This document shows, in pieces, positions 1 through 12,727 of a stretch of 64,000 bases of DNA (positions are counted from its first letter, which is position 1; every line of letters starts with the position of its first letter). The DNA comes from Gracilinema caldarium DSM 7334 (lineage in GTDB: Bacteria > Spirochaetota > Spirochaetia > Treponematales > Breznakiellaceae). The DNA lies in NCBI RefSeq assembly GCF_000219725.1, contig NC_015732.1, positions 2,108,001 through 2,172,000 on the forward strand, given 5' to 3'. The translations under genes and the position numbers were made by a program. The notes beneath the pieces were generated by a model. It saw nothing but the letters and a program-made list of their open reading frames with translations, had not been told where the DNA came from and ran no database searches.

Positions 1-453
1 GGCTCCCAAAGTAAGGATCACCGATTCACCCTGGAAGGGATGTTCTCCGGGGTACTTGTGTCCCGCATAGGACTCCAGGTGTATCTCATACTGAGTTCCT
101 TGCATTCCAGAGGGAGATAATCGAATCTCATCGTGAAAGGGATTGATGGCCCCAGTTGCTTTCCCATTAATAAACACTAGAGAATCGGCATTTGGGGTGG
201 CCTGCAAAAAAATCTCTTTGCCTCGAGCCGATTCAGGCACTGTAAAAAAAGTTCTAAACCAATAGGTGGTCCATTCCTTACCGTAGGGGTAGGGAAACTG
301 AATCGGTTTCCAGGTATCTACCACAGGGGGCTTTCGATAGACCTTTTCGGTTTCAAAAACCTCAAAAGCAGGCCGTTCTAACACTGTATACCGGAGCCCT
401 TTTAAAAAATGTATATACTGCCGTATTCGTAAATCAACCTTTCGTAGTAGCAT
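1..453 (-). CDS. GH38-type alpha-mannosidase, N-terminal part (cut by window start)
   Basis: An open frame of 151 codons runs from an ATG at 453 to the window edge without a stop. The visible part resembles the N-terminal domain of cytosolic-type GH38 alpha-mannosidases: a short helical start, a Trp-rich segment (TYWFRTFFTVPE) and a galactose-binding-like strand pattern with LVFINGKATGA and YEIHLESYAGH. The GH38 catalytic core would lie outside the window, so the assignment rests on this domain alone. It starts 32 bp after the stop of the sugar permease gene, with AAGGA about 10 nt upstream. It is therefore probably the last visible gene of the ABC transporter operon and would hydrolyse mannosides after import. 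Another family with this N-terminal fold is possible. Confidence 0.6.
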   Translation of the reverse strand, partial: MLLRKVDLRIRQYIHFLKGLRYTVLERPAFEVFETEKVYRKPPVVDTWKPIQFPYPYGKEWTTYWFRTFFTVPESARGKEIFLQATPNADSLVFINGKATGAINPFHDEIRLSPSGMQGTQYEIHLESYAGHKYPGEHPFQGESVILTLGA

Positions 454-484
454 TATGTGCCGTCCTTAATCCTTAAATGTATCA

Positions 485-1375
485 TTACCCTTTTACAGCT
501 CCCATGGTGATACCCTCTACAAAGAATCTTTGGAAACACAGAAAGAGTACAATCACAGGGATAACAACCATGGTAGACGCCGCCATAAGAAGACTGAAAG
601 CGACCGTATGTTCGGCCCTAAAAAATTGTAAACCAATAGAAAGGGGATACATCGCAGGGGTCTGTAGATAAATAAGAGGTGTTAAGAAATCATTCCATGC
701 ATTTACTGCAGTAAAAATAGCAACCACTGCTATGGCAGGTTTCATAAGAGGGATTATGACTTTAGAGAAAATTAAAAACTCATTAGCTCCGTCGATTCTT
801 GCCGCGTCAGATATTTCCTTAGGGACACCCATTAAGAACTGACGTATCAGAAACATATAAAAAGCCTGTCCAAAAAAAGCAGGGACAATTAAGGGAAGAT
901 ATGTATTGATCCAGCGTAATTTAGCAAAAATATCAAAAAGAGCGACCAGGGTAACCGGGAACGGAATGAACATGGTTGATATAGCTACATAAAAAAGCAC
1001 TTCTCGTCCTTTCCATTCAATCCTTGAAAAGCCATAAGCAATCAGGGAGTTAGAAATAACCGCACCGATGGTTGCTCCCGTGGTAAGGATAAGGGAATTG
1101 ATAAAATACCGTATAAAGGGAATGTATTCCAACGCATCAATATAATTTTTCCATACTAAGGTATGGGGGAAAATAGTTGGAGGAAAGGCAGTTAATTCTT
1201 GAGAGCCCTTAAGAGATGTAACTACCATCCAGTAGAGCGGAGTGATATACACCAGGCTCATGACTACTAAAATTACTCTTGGCAAAATCCTGGTAACAAA
1301 GACTTTTTTGATGGATATTCTACTTGGCCGAGATATGTTCTTTGTCCTTATTGCTGTATTATTCACCACAATCAT
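485..1375 (-). CDS. Sugar ABC transporter permease, MalG/UgpE type
   Basis: About 296 residues with six predicted membrane segments. The binding-protein-dependent transport signature EISDAARIDGANEF (the EAA loop that docks the ATPase) is followed by FSKVIIPLMKPAIAVVAIFTAVNAWNDF, typical of MalG-like inner-membrane permeases of the CUT1 sugar family. It lies 5 bp after the partner permease and should form the channel with it. No ATPase gene is visible, so a shared MsiK-like ATPase is likely; this is inference. The first ATG is only 2 nt from the AGGAG motif. The GTG two codons later (1369), 8 nt from AGGAG, may be the true start. Confidence 0.93.
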   Translation of the reverse strand: MIVVNNTAIRTKNISRPSRISIKKVFVTRILPRVILVVMSLVYITPLYWMVVTSLKGSQELTAFPPTIFPHTLVWKNYIDALEYIPFIRYFINSLILTTGATIGAVISNSLIAYGFSRIEWKGREVLFYVAISTMFIPFPVTLVALFDIFAKLRWINTYLPLIVPAFFGQAFYMFLIRQFLMGVPKEISDAARIDGANEFLIFSKVIIPLMKPAIAVVAIFTAVNAWNDFLTPLIYLQTPAMYPLSIGLQFFRAEHTVAFSLLMAASTMVVIPVIVLFLCFQRFFVEGITMGAVKG

Positions 1376-1380
1376 TTCTC

Positions 1381-2286
1381 CTATTCGACATCATAATTAA
1401 CCCAGGCCTTTGCCCATCGAAATACCATAAGGGCGATCCCCATACTAATGATAAAAAATATCCATACCAAGGCCGAAGCGTACCCCATTTGGGTATACTG
1501 GAAAGCAGATTTATACACATAGAAGACATAGAAAAGAAGCGAGTTATCAGGACCCGCAGTATTGGATCCACTACTACCTCCACCGGTTATAATATACGCT
1601 TGGGTAAATATCTGAAGCCCGTGACTTAAACCAAGAATGATATCGTATAAAATTATGGGTGTAATCAGGGGAAGGGTAATATTAAAAAATCGTTGAAACA
1701 CATTTGCTCCATCAATTTGTGCAGAATCAAAAAGCTCAGAAGGAATAGCCCTAATACCCGCTAAAAAAATAAGCGCTGGCCCCCCTGCTCCCAGCTGAGC
1801 AAGTAATACAAGTGATAATTTATTCCATCTGGCATCTCCAATCCAATCGATTATTGGTAGACCTATTTTTTGCCCAATCAAATTAAGAAGTCCAAAACGG
1901 GGATTTGAAAAGACAACCCAAACAAACGAAAGAGCAAAGATCGGTAATATGGAAGGGATATAAAGTATAGCACGATAAATTGCAACTTCTTTAATTTTTT
2001 GATTCATAGCGAGGGCAAGTACTATTGCCACAACTACTCCAATAGGAACCGCTAATATGGTATAATAAAGTGTATTATACGCGGATTTCCAGAAGAGAGG
2101 ATCTTTAAAAAGGTGATGAAAATTCTGAAAGCCAATAATGATAGGTTTCCCAAAGCCTGAGTAACGGGTAAAACTTAACCAAAGAGAATATACTATTGGA
2201 TAGATTTGAAACACTATAAAACCTAAGATCCATGGACTAACAAAAATCAGCCCATTCCGTATATTTCGGCGCGATGATTGGCTCAT
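1381..2286 (-). CDS. Sugar ABC transporter permease, MalF/UgpA type
   Basis: 301 residues with six predicted membrane segments. The start MSQSSRRNIRNGLIFVSPWI is typical of CUT1 permeases, as is the EAA-loop motif ELFDSAQIDGANVFQRFFNITLPLITP. It pairs with the following MalG-type permease; the two genes are 5 bp apart and certainly co-transcribed. A GGAG motif 8 nt before the ATG supports the start. A stable hairpin separates it from the upstream binding-protein gene, which would let the binding protein be made in excess over the membrane parts. The imported sugar is not evident from sequence; the neighbouring mannosidase hints at a mannoside or oligosaccharide. Confidence 0.93.
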   Translation of the reverse strand: MSQSSRRNIRNGLIFVSPWILGFIVFQIYPIVYSLWLSFTRYSGFGKPIIIGFQNFHHLFKDPLFWKSAYNTLYYTILAVPIGVVVAIVLALAMNQKIKEVAIYRAILYIPSILPIFALSFVWVVFSNPRFGLLNLIGQKIGLPIIDWIGDARWNKLSLVLLAQLGAGGPALIFLAGIRAIPSELFDSAQIDGANVFQRFFNITLPLITPIILYDIILGLSHGLQIFTQAYIITGGGSSGSNTAGPDNSLLFYVFYVYKSAFQYTQMGYASALVWIFFIISMGIALMVFRWAKAWVNYDVE

Positions 2287-2310
2287 CCCGATTTCTCCTT
2301 TTAATTTAAA

Positions 2311-2340
2311 GGCGATAAGGTCCCTGATATCCTTATCACC
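2311..2340 (-). promoter_or_regulatory. Intercistronic hairpin between binding protein and permease genes
   Basis: On the minus strand GGTGATAAGG pairs with CCTTATCGCC around a 10-nt loop. It sits in the 64-bp gap between the solute-binding protein stop and the MalF-type permease start. There is no long U-tract in the transcription direction, so it more likely stabilises the upstream mRNA or causes partial termination, as known for malE-malF type operons. The function is inferred. Confidence 0.6.
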
Positions 2341-2350
2341 TTTTTTATTT

Positions 2351-3682
2351 TTATTTTACCTGATCCAACTGGGGCTGTACTGTATCATAGGCTTGTTGTA
2401 AAACTTGTACTGGATCCGCTTGCTTCAAGGTTACCGCGTTCTGTGCTTGAGTCAAGGCATCCCAATACAATCCTCCTACAGGGAGGGGTGGCCGGCTATT
2501 AGAATTCGTTAAAAGCTGTTTAAAGAATTTATGATCACCCTCGTAAAGCGCATCATCATCTACCAGAGCCTTATATGTAGGCATGTGAGAAGTACCAATT
2601 ATATACATCTTCTGACCTTCGGGACCTGCCATCCAGGAAATAAAATCATAAGCCGCCGCCACATGTTTTGACCCCTTAGGAATTACAAACGACCAACCAC
2701 CTGACCATGTTTGAGGAGACGCACCTTTTTCTGGAATAGGTATATAGGTAACACCATAATTCAAGTTAGGAGCATATTGCTTAATTGAATTCAATACCCA
2801 ATCGCCAGAAACCATCATCGAAACTTTACCGATTAAAAAGGGATGCTGTTCCGGTGGAGGATTTGGAGGAGCATAGGTACTAATAAACGTCTGAACTTTC
2901 TGTGGTCCCATCATAGCTGCCCAGTCTTTCATAAACTGAAAAGCCTTTACCACACCAGGATTGGTGGGGGTAACTTTCATGGCATTAAGATCAGCAAATT
3001 TGCCGCCAAACACAAACCCCCAGGTATAATGCCACCCCTGCGAATAAGTAGTATCGTAGGGAATAAACCCAACCTGGGTATAGTTTCCGTTCGCGTCGGT
3101 CTTATCAATCTTCTGAGCAATCTGCTTAATTTGATCTATAGTGAGGGGGCCATTCTTTGGATTAAATATTTCTGGATCAAAGCCTGCTGCTTTGATCATG
3201 TCTTTATTATAATATAAGACCCTGGCATCCGTATCAAAGGGGAGGGCATAGGTACGACCTTTGTACTGAGTTTCGGCCCACGCAAAAGGAAGATACTTGG
3301 AAGAAAGATTAGCATCATTTTTCTGTACCATCGCCGTAAGATCTTCTAGAACCCCTGCCGCTGCCCGCTGTGCTACGGTGAATCTATCAAGCTGATACAC
3401 ATCCGGTCCAGTGCCACCCCGAACTGCGGTCATTAATTTTGAGATATCTGTTTCAGAACCAGGGACCTGAACAAATTCAACAATCACACCAGAATGAGTT
3501 TTATTATAGGTATCTACCATCTCTTTTAAAACTATTGATTCTGGCGGGGTCATAGAAGTCCAATATACAATCTTTTCGGGCTTTGTAGATTGTGTTCCGT
3601 CCCCAGTTTCCTTTTGACCACTGGCAAATACCAGTGCTCCGCCAACAATGAGTACCATGACGATAGAAATGATTCTTTTCAT
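2351..3682 (-). CDS. Extracellular sugar-binding protein (family 1 solute-binding protein)
   Basis: 443 residues. A Sec signal peptide (MKRIISIVMVLIVGGALVFA, then SGQKE) lacks a lipobox cysteine, so cleavage by signal peptidase I is expected and the protein should be periplasmic. The mature part has the hallmarks of CUT1 binding proteins: IVYWTSMTPPESIVLKEMV, the GTGPDVYQLD stretch, ALPFDTDARVLYYNKDMIKAAG, and the C-terminal AAYDFISWMAGPEGQK. The length is usual for the family. AGGAGG lies 5 nt before the ATG. It is the first gene of the ABC operon and is preceded by a promoter with candidate operators. The sugar specificity cannot be read from sequence. Confidence 0.93.
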   Translation of the reverse strand: MKRIISIVMVLIVGGALVFASGQKETGDGTQSTKPEKIVYWTSMTPPESIVLKEMVDTYNKTHSGVIVEFVQVPGSETDISKLMTAVRGGTGPDVYQLDRFTVAQRAAAGVLEDLTAMVQKNDANLSSKYLPFAWAETQYKGRTYALPFDTDARVLYYNKDMIKAAGFDPEIFNPKNGPLTIDQIKQIAQKIDKTDANGNYTQVGFIPYDTTYSQGWHYTWGFVFGGKFADLNAMKVTPTNPGVVKAFQFMKDWAAMMGPQKVQTFISTYAPPNPPPEQHPFLIGKVSMMVSGDWVLNSIKQYAPNLNYGVTYIPIPEKGASPQTWSGGWSFVIPKGSKHVAAAYDFISWMAGPEGQKMYIIGTSHMPTYKALVDDDALYEGDHKFFKQLLTNSNSRPPLPVGGLYWDALTQAQNAVTLKQADPVQVLQQAYDTVQPQLDQVK

Positions 3683-3876
3683 CCTTTCCTCCTATTTGTT
3701 CTGTTCCCCTCGGATTTTTAATTTTTAAGTGTCAGGGATCACCATTTAATTAAAAATTTGGAGGGGAACAAAAAATCTGAATACTTAGCCCAGGAAACTC
3801 CCGTGTAATAGTATTCAGACGGCGAATGAATTGGAAATCACAGGCATGTATATATTACATCATCAACCGTAGCTAC

Positions 3877-3944
3877 ATATTATCACATGTCATATCATCT
3901 GTCAATTAAATAATATTTAATAATACATATTATATCATGTTATA
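3877..3944 (-). promoter_or_regulatory. Promoter and candidate operators of the sugar ABC operon
   Basis: On the minus strand TTGACA (3900-3905) and TAATAT (3877-3882) are separated by exactly 17 bp, a near-consensus sigma-70 promoter about 195 bp before the binding-protein start. A 14-bp imperfect palindrome, TATCACATGTCATA (3881-3894), fills the spacer and touches the -10. A second copy of the pattern, TATATCATGTTATA (3931-3944), lies 50 bp upstream and overlaps the stop codon of the regulator gene. The shared pattern is TATnnCATGTnATA. The likely ligand is the adjacent GntR-LacI regulator. The region is AT-rich, so some chance similarity is possible. Confidence 0.6.
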
Positions 3945-5059
3945 CTAGCAGTTGAAAGCCCATATACCAGATCAAAGGGAAGAAGTATTTTTTCTACTGG
4001 TCCATTTTCGTTAATCTTTTTTACAATCATCTCCGCAGCGATAGAACCCATCCTATCTTCGTATTGCCGAATATGGGTATATAAAATTGGTCCTGGCGAA
4101 AAATAGGGATAATCGAAACAAAGAATCGAAAGATCCCCGGGGACGTCCAGCCCAATTCTTCGCGCAGCTTCATGAACTACCAATGCAACATTAAATTCGT
4201 CGGCAACCACTGCACTAATTTCTTTATGGGAAGATAAGAATTCTTGGACTCGGAGGATATCTTTCTCATGCTTTATTTTTACATAATCTAGACTCACAAT
4301 CATTTCCAAATCGGTCATTAAAATATCTCTATCGATCGCAATTCCATGTTCTGCATGACTCCGAACAAAGCCATCTAACCGCGCTTCGATTGTGGATGTA
4401 TGAGTACTTTTAGGTGATATAAATGAAATAGAACGGTGCCCTAATTCAAAGAGGTAATCTACACCCCGTTGTGCGGCAGCCACGCAATCGGTCCCTACAA
4501 ACGAAGCTTCAAGACCTTCTAGTTGTCGATCCACAAAAACAAGCGGAAATTTATCCAAAATCAAACGAAGTATAGTTTCGCTATAAAATTCTCCATGCAC
4601 TGGCATAATTATAATGCCCTTAACCCCTAAACGCAGCAATTCTTGGATCGATTGCTCTTCTAGACTCTTATCATCCTGAGATCTACGTAAAACAATTGAA
4701 TATCCTAACTCTCGACAACGGCTTTCAATCCAATACAGTAATCTGGTTCCAAAAGAATCTGCAAAGTCAGCTAAAATAACTCCTATCAAAGAATCCGTAC
4801 TCAAAGATGAACTGGAAGATTTTTTATCAGATAATTCTACATTCCTGACAAAAGATCCCTTGCCAGCCACCCGTTCTATAAGCCCCGCATCCTCTAACTT
4901 TTCTAACGCTTTTTTACTGGTTATTCTGCTCACTCCATATTGATCAGACAGCTCTTTTTCCGATGGTAACCTTGCTCCAGGGAGATATTTTCCAGATTTT
5001 ATATCGTTAACTAGTTGATTGTAAATTTTTTGGTACAAAGGCCATAATGTTTGATCCAT
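3935..5059 (-). CDS. GntR-type HTH / LacI-type sugar-binding transcriptional regulator
   Basis: 374 residues from the chosen ATG. Residues 1-75 are a GntR winged helix (LVNDIKSGKYLPGARLPSE, then ELSDQYGVSRITSKKALEKL). After a Ser-rich linker the rest is a periplasmic-binding-protein-like effector domain of the LacI/GalR type (IGVILADFADSFG, GVKGIIIMPVHGE, PLVFVDRQLEG, HRSISFISP, LSILCFDYP). This AraR-like hybrid usually represses sugar operons until a sugar is bound. An in-frame ATG 51 bp further upstream exists, but the chosen start has AGGTG 8 nt before it. The gene precedes the ABC operon on the same strand, and an operator-like palindrome lies at its own promoter. Confidence 0.9.
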   Translation of the reverse strand: MDQTLWPLYQKIYNQLVNDIKSGKYLPGARLPSEKELSDQYGVSRITSKKALEKLEDAGLIERVAGKGSFVRNVELSDKKSSSSSLSTDSLIGVILADFADSFGTRLLYWIESRCRELGYSIVLRRSQDDKSLEEQSIQELLRLGVKGIIIMPVHGEFYSETILRLILDKFPLVFVDRQLEGLEASFVGTDCVAAAQRGVDYLFELGHRSISFISPKSTHTSTIEARLDGFVRSHAEHGIAIDRDILMTDLEMIVSLDYVKIKHEKDILRVQEFLSSHKEISAVVADEFNVALVVHEAARRIGLDVPGDLSILCFDYPYFSPGPILYTHIRQYEDRMGSIAAEMIVKKINENGPVEKILLPFDLVYGLSTASIT

Positions 5060-5092
5060 ATATATGACACCTATTAATTTATTCCTTGTTGA

Positions 5093-5127
5093 TATATAAT
5101 GGTATATCATTCATAACAGCCTGTCAA
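5093..5127 (-). promoter_or_regulatory. Promoter and candidate autoregulatory operator of the first GntR-LacI gene
   Basis: TTGACA (5122-5127, minus strand) is followed after 17 bp by TACCAT (5099-5104). The palindromic TATATAATGGTATA (5093-5106), with GATATA/TATATC arms just outside, overlaps the -10. It matches the pattern seen twice at the ABC operon at 12 of 14 positions, by my alignment. This suggests the regulator represses its own gene. The -10 is weak and the region AT-rich. Confidence 0.45.
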
Positions 5128-5248
5128 GAAAACTTACATTTCGTATCATTGAACCTACTGCATAGATGGGATATCGACTTTATCCTAGAATAGTTGTCAC
5201 ACATTTCAGAACAGTATGAAGATGACAACATGCAACTTTCATTATTAA

Positions 5249-7276
5249 TTACTCTACTAGTATGCTTAGCCCTTTGGAGGTATAGAGAACGCGGCTTCGA
5301 GGATACCCCTCTACAACCGCTTCATCAAAATGACCAAGCAAGTTATCCGTAATAATCACGTTGAGTAGAGTACCTTGAGCAGGTGCCTTGCCTGTGAACT
5401 TTATACTGAGTTTTCCATTCGTTATGAAAACAGTTCCTTTAACAAGAAATTGGCCATTACCATGATCATCAAGATTAATTTTCAAAACACCCCCCGTTTG
5501 GACATAGGAGCCCAATATCTCTACTTCTGAAAAAGAAGTACCTTCGATCGTTCCTCCTTTCAAAAATACATCCCCAGAACCTAAAGCTTTTTGGTTGCAT
5601 ACACGCAGAACACCATCGATAACGACAGTCCCCCCTGTATAGCTGTTAGTTCCCCAGAGTTCCAGAATTCCAGTCCCCCGTTTTGTTAACTTACCCTTAC
5701 CGGTGATATTGTTACGCCAAGAATCTTTGGAATTAAATCCACCAAGGGAGGCATTCATTGTTACATCAACATCCCCATCGAAAGCTCCGTATCCATCGGC
5801 TGCAGAAAAAAGATTTATCCTTCCCCACCCTTCCGTATCATCCATAATAGGATAACCTGCAGGATAAGCAGTTGATTTAAGTACAGCCCTTCTCTGAGTA
5901 TCAGTAAGGTAAGGAAACCGTGTTGAAAGTAATACTTCAGCACCTTTCGGTACCGTAGCCGCTTTCTGTAAGATATTTATTCTAGTAAAACCTGGTGCAA
6001 AAAGCCGTTCACAGGTAATTTTATTTAGCCTACGATCTGCATAAGGATCCTTAGATAAATCCGTGGTATGGGCATACTCATACAACTGATTAAAATTTGA
6101 AGCCCCTACCTTTGTCATAAGCCATTTTTGAGTTTGCATATAGGCTTCAGCAGCTAAAGCCATATTCTCGCTTTTATTCATGTTGTAAGCTACTTGAGCA
6201 AGTGCTAAGATTCGACCGCCTATCACATCCAGGGGAGAGTGAACCCCTGCAAGCATTCTATTCTCACCCATTACATAAGCACGAGTTACCATTTCTTGAA
6301 ATCGCTGCGGAATAAGCCATGCAACAGTCAGGGCATCGCGCCAAGCTTCAGCAACATGACCACTTGGGAAGCCACCATCAGTGGAGGGGGAAGAACTTTG
6401 AGCAGGCACAAGGGAGGGAGCAACTATTACCTTTTTACTCCATCTATAAGGCCTTGCATATTTATAGTAGCGCTTAGCCGGCTCTGTTGAGGCATCTACA
6501 CTATTAATGTTTAAAAGATCTACTGCCTTACCAAGATCTGTATTGCCCTTATCGGAGCTTATCCCGCGATTTACACCTTTATCATCATATTTAACACTCT
6601 TTGCATCTGAAGGAATCCCTGTAATTGTCGTCCACTGCCGTGTTCCTTCAAGCCAAACCTTTGCGAGTGGTCCTAAAGCATCAGATATACTGATACTTTT
6701 GCCTCGCCTATCATCAAGGTAAGCGGCAAGCTCTTGTTCTGCAGTACGGGCTAACGTAATTTTCTCAACATAAGCGATATTGGCATCGTGTATTGCTCTA
6801 TCTAAAATTGTACCATCAGTTGAGTCCCCAGGAATACCACTCCAAACTGAGGGGGTAATTGCAGTGAAAGGCCCTTCGGCATTTGTAGTAACTCCCGCAT
6901 CCACATAAACCTTACCGTCTGCTGCTGGTCGCGGTGCCCAGATAGAAAGCATACCCGCAAGGACCCTGACTCCAGCATTAGTCTCTAGAGTTGCCATAGA
7001 TGCTAAGCCTCTTTGATTAGTGGCTCCATAATCTACATATGCAGGTATTCCCTCTGGTATAGGGACGGAATCTTCATAACCGACGCCTACGGGCTCAGGT
7101 GGGACAGTAAATTCAGAACGAAAATTGTTTGATGAGGTTATAGAAGGAATAACATTACTAGAGGAAGTGATTTCATTTTGCAGTTTGTACGTACTTATAC
7201 AGGTACTTAATAAAAACATCAGACCAGTACTAATTATTACACCAATTATCCTCTGTATACATTGCTTATTTAACAT
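5249..7276 (-). CDS. PAP2-family acid phosphatase lipoprotein with C-terminal autotransporter-type strand repeat
   Basis: 675 residues. The N-terminus is a lipoprotein signal with lipobox LSTC (Cys26). Residues 265-350 carry the full PAP2 / vanadium-haloperoxidase active site: K268 to R275-P276 (KRYYKYARP), PSGH at 304-307, and R340-x5-H346-x3-D350 (RMLAGVHSPLD). This predicts phosphate monoester hydrolysis at the cell surface or periplasm. Residues 520-560 match an autotransporter-associated beta-strand repeat (GTGILELWGTNSYTGGTVVI), normally found in passenger domains, and the tail to 675 looks beta-rich. No 12-strand translocator domain is present, so it is not itself an autotransporter. 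AAGGAG 7 nt before the ATG supports the start. No partner gene is evident. Confidence 0.85.
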   Translation of the reverse strand: MLNKQCIQRIIGVIISTGLMFLLSTCISTYKLQNEITSSSNVIPSITSSNNFRSEFTVPPEPVGVGYEDSVPIPEGIPAYVDYGATNQRGLASMATLETNAGVRVLAGMLSIWAPRPAADGKVYVDAGVTTNAEGPFTAITPSVWSGIPGDSTDGTILDRAIHDANIAYVEKITLARTAEQELAAYLDDRRGKSISISDALGPLAKVWLEGTRQWTTITGIPSDAKSVKYDDKGVNRGISSDKGNTDLGKAVDLLNINSVDASTEPAKRYYKYARPYRWSKKVIVAPSLVPAQSSSPSTDGGFPSGHVAEAWRDALTVAWLIPQRFQEMVTRAYVMGENRMLAGVHSPLDVIGGRILALAQVAYNMNKSENMALAAEAYMQTQKWLMTKVGASNFNQLYEYAHTTDLSKDPYADRRLNKITCERLFAPGFTRINILQKAATVPKGAEVLLSTRFPYLTDTQRRAVLKSTAYPAGYPIMDDTEGWGRINLFSAADGYGAFDGDVDVTMNASLGGFNSKDSWRNNITGKGKLTKRGTGILELWGTNSYTGGTVVIDGVLRVCNQKALGSGDVFLKGGTIEGTSFSEVEILGSYVQTGGVLKINLDDHGNGQFLVKGTVFITNGKLSIKFTGKAPAQGTLLNVIITDNLLGHFDEAVVEGYPRSRVLYTSKGLSILVE

Positions 7277-7740
7277 GACCCTACTCCTTTTACGAGCCTA
7301 TTAGTTTTTAAAGAATTCTAAAAAAAAAATAATTAAGAAATGCTATATTATAGTACTTAGCATGTATTAGGTATTAATTAAAATTAAGTGAGATATTATC
7401 AAATGTTGCATAACCTTAAATTATATCTTGTCGATGGCATAACCTTGCATGATCCAAGAAATAGGGAAGTAATACTTCTTATTTTGATTTGGTTATGCAG
7501 GTTGAGAGCTTATCAACGAGATAACTATAATGAGCCCGAAATACTGGTTAAAAAAGAAGAGTATCCGACTATAAGATGCTTTCTTTGGAAGAAACAGATT
7601 CTTGAAAGTGCTGACATGCTCGTAGTATCAATGCCGAAGCAATATTAACTACTGGGAATAAATTGAGTAAGTTACTACTACAAAACCAAAGAAAAGACAG
7701 AAGATAGTACTACAGATCCTCATACAAGAGTAGGCTTTCA
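7277..7740. other. Non-coding gap upstream of the PAP2 gene, possible transposon scar
   Basis: No convincing gene is seen. The first 100 bp are AT-rich and should contain the PAP2 promoter, though I cannot fix its boxes. An 86-codon plus-strand frame (7388-7648) has no ribosome-binding site or recognisable motif and is not called. On the minus strand around 7455-7500 about 45 bases resemble the IS66 remnant near 17110-17160 (shared AGAAG-ATTACTTCC and ATC-TGCAAG words). This may be a scrap of a second IS66 element. Confidence 0.35.
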
Positions 7741-7795
7741 TTGTTTCCTGGGTGGTTCCAACCTGGTTATTTCTAGGAGATCACCCAGGAAACAA
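7741..7795 (-). repeat. Perfect 14-bp inverted repeat 3' of the beta-galactosidase gene
   Basis: TTGTTTCCTGGGTG (7741-7754) is perfectly repeated in inverse at 7782-7795 around a 27-nt loop. It begins 9 bp after the beta-galactosidase stop codon, as expected for a transcription end, but no run of T follows it on either strand. It could be a rho-independent terminator of poor form, an mRNA-stabilising hairpin or a small mobile palindrome. Confidence 0.6.
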
Positions 7796-7804
7796 GGTTC
7801 AAGA

Positions 7805-12603
<4,799 letters not shown>

Positions 12604-12641
12604 GGCATCATAAATTGCAACTTTTACATTATACTATACTT

Positions 12642-12682
12642 CTTGTAATACAAGTATTATTGCATGTACTACATGTTGTCAA
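12642..12682 (-). promoter_or_regulatory. Promoter with two in-phase GntR-type operators
   Basis: On the minus strand TTGACA (12677-12682) and TAATAC (12654-12659) are 17 bp apart. Two 13-bp palindromes of the same design, perfect except for the central base, are present: CATGTACTACATG (12663-12675), lying wholly in the spacer, and CTTGTAATACAAG (12642-12654), lying at the -10 downstream edge. Their centres are 21 bp apart, two helical turns, so two dimers would sit on one DNA face. The nTGTAnTACAn core is typical of GntR-family operators. The bound protein is almost certainly the GntR-LacI regulator encoded just downstream. Confidence 0.75.
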
Positions 12683-12727
12683 GTACTAATACATCTCCAT
12701 CAAAAGGGTAAATAACTATGCTCTGCC

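Noticed and set aside
7388-7648. 86-codon plus-strand frame upstream of the PAP2 gene
   Set aside because: No Shine-Dalgarno, no motif, AT-rich context and overlap with a possible transposon scrap.
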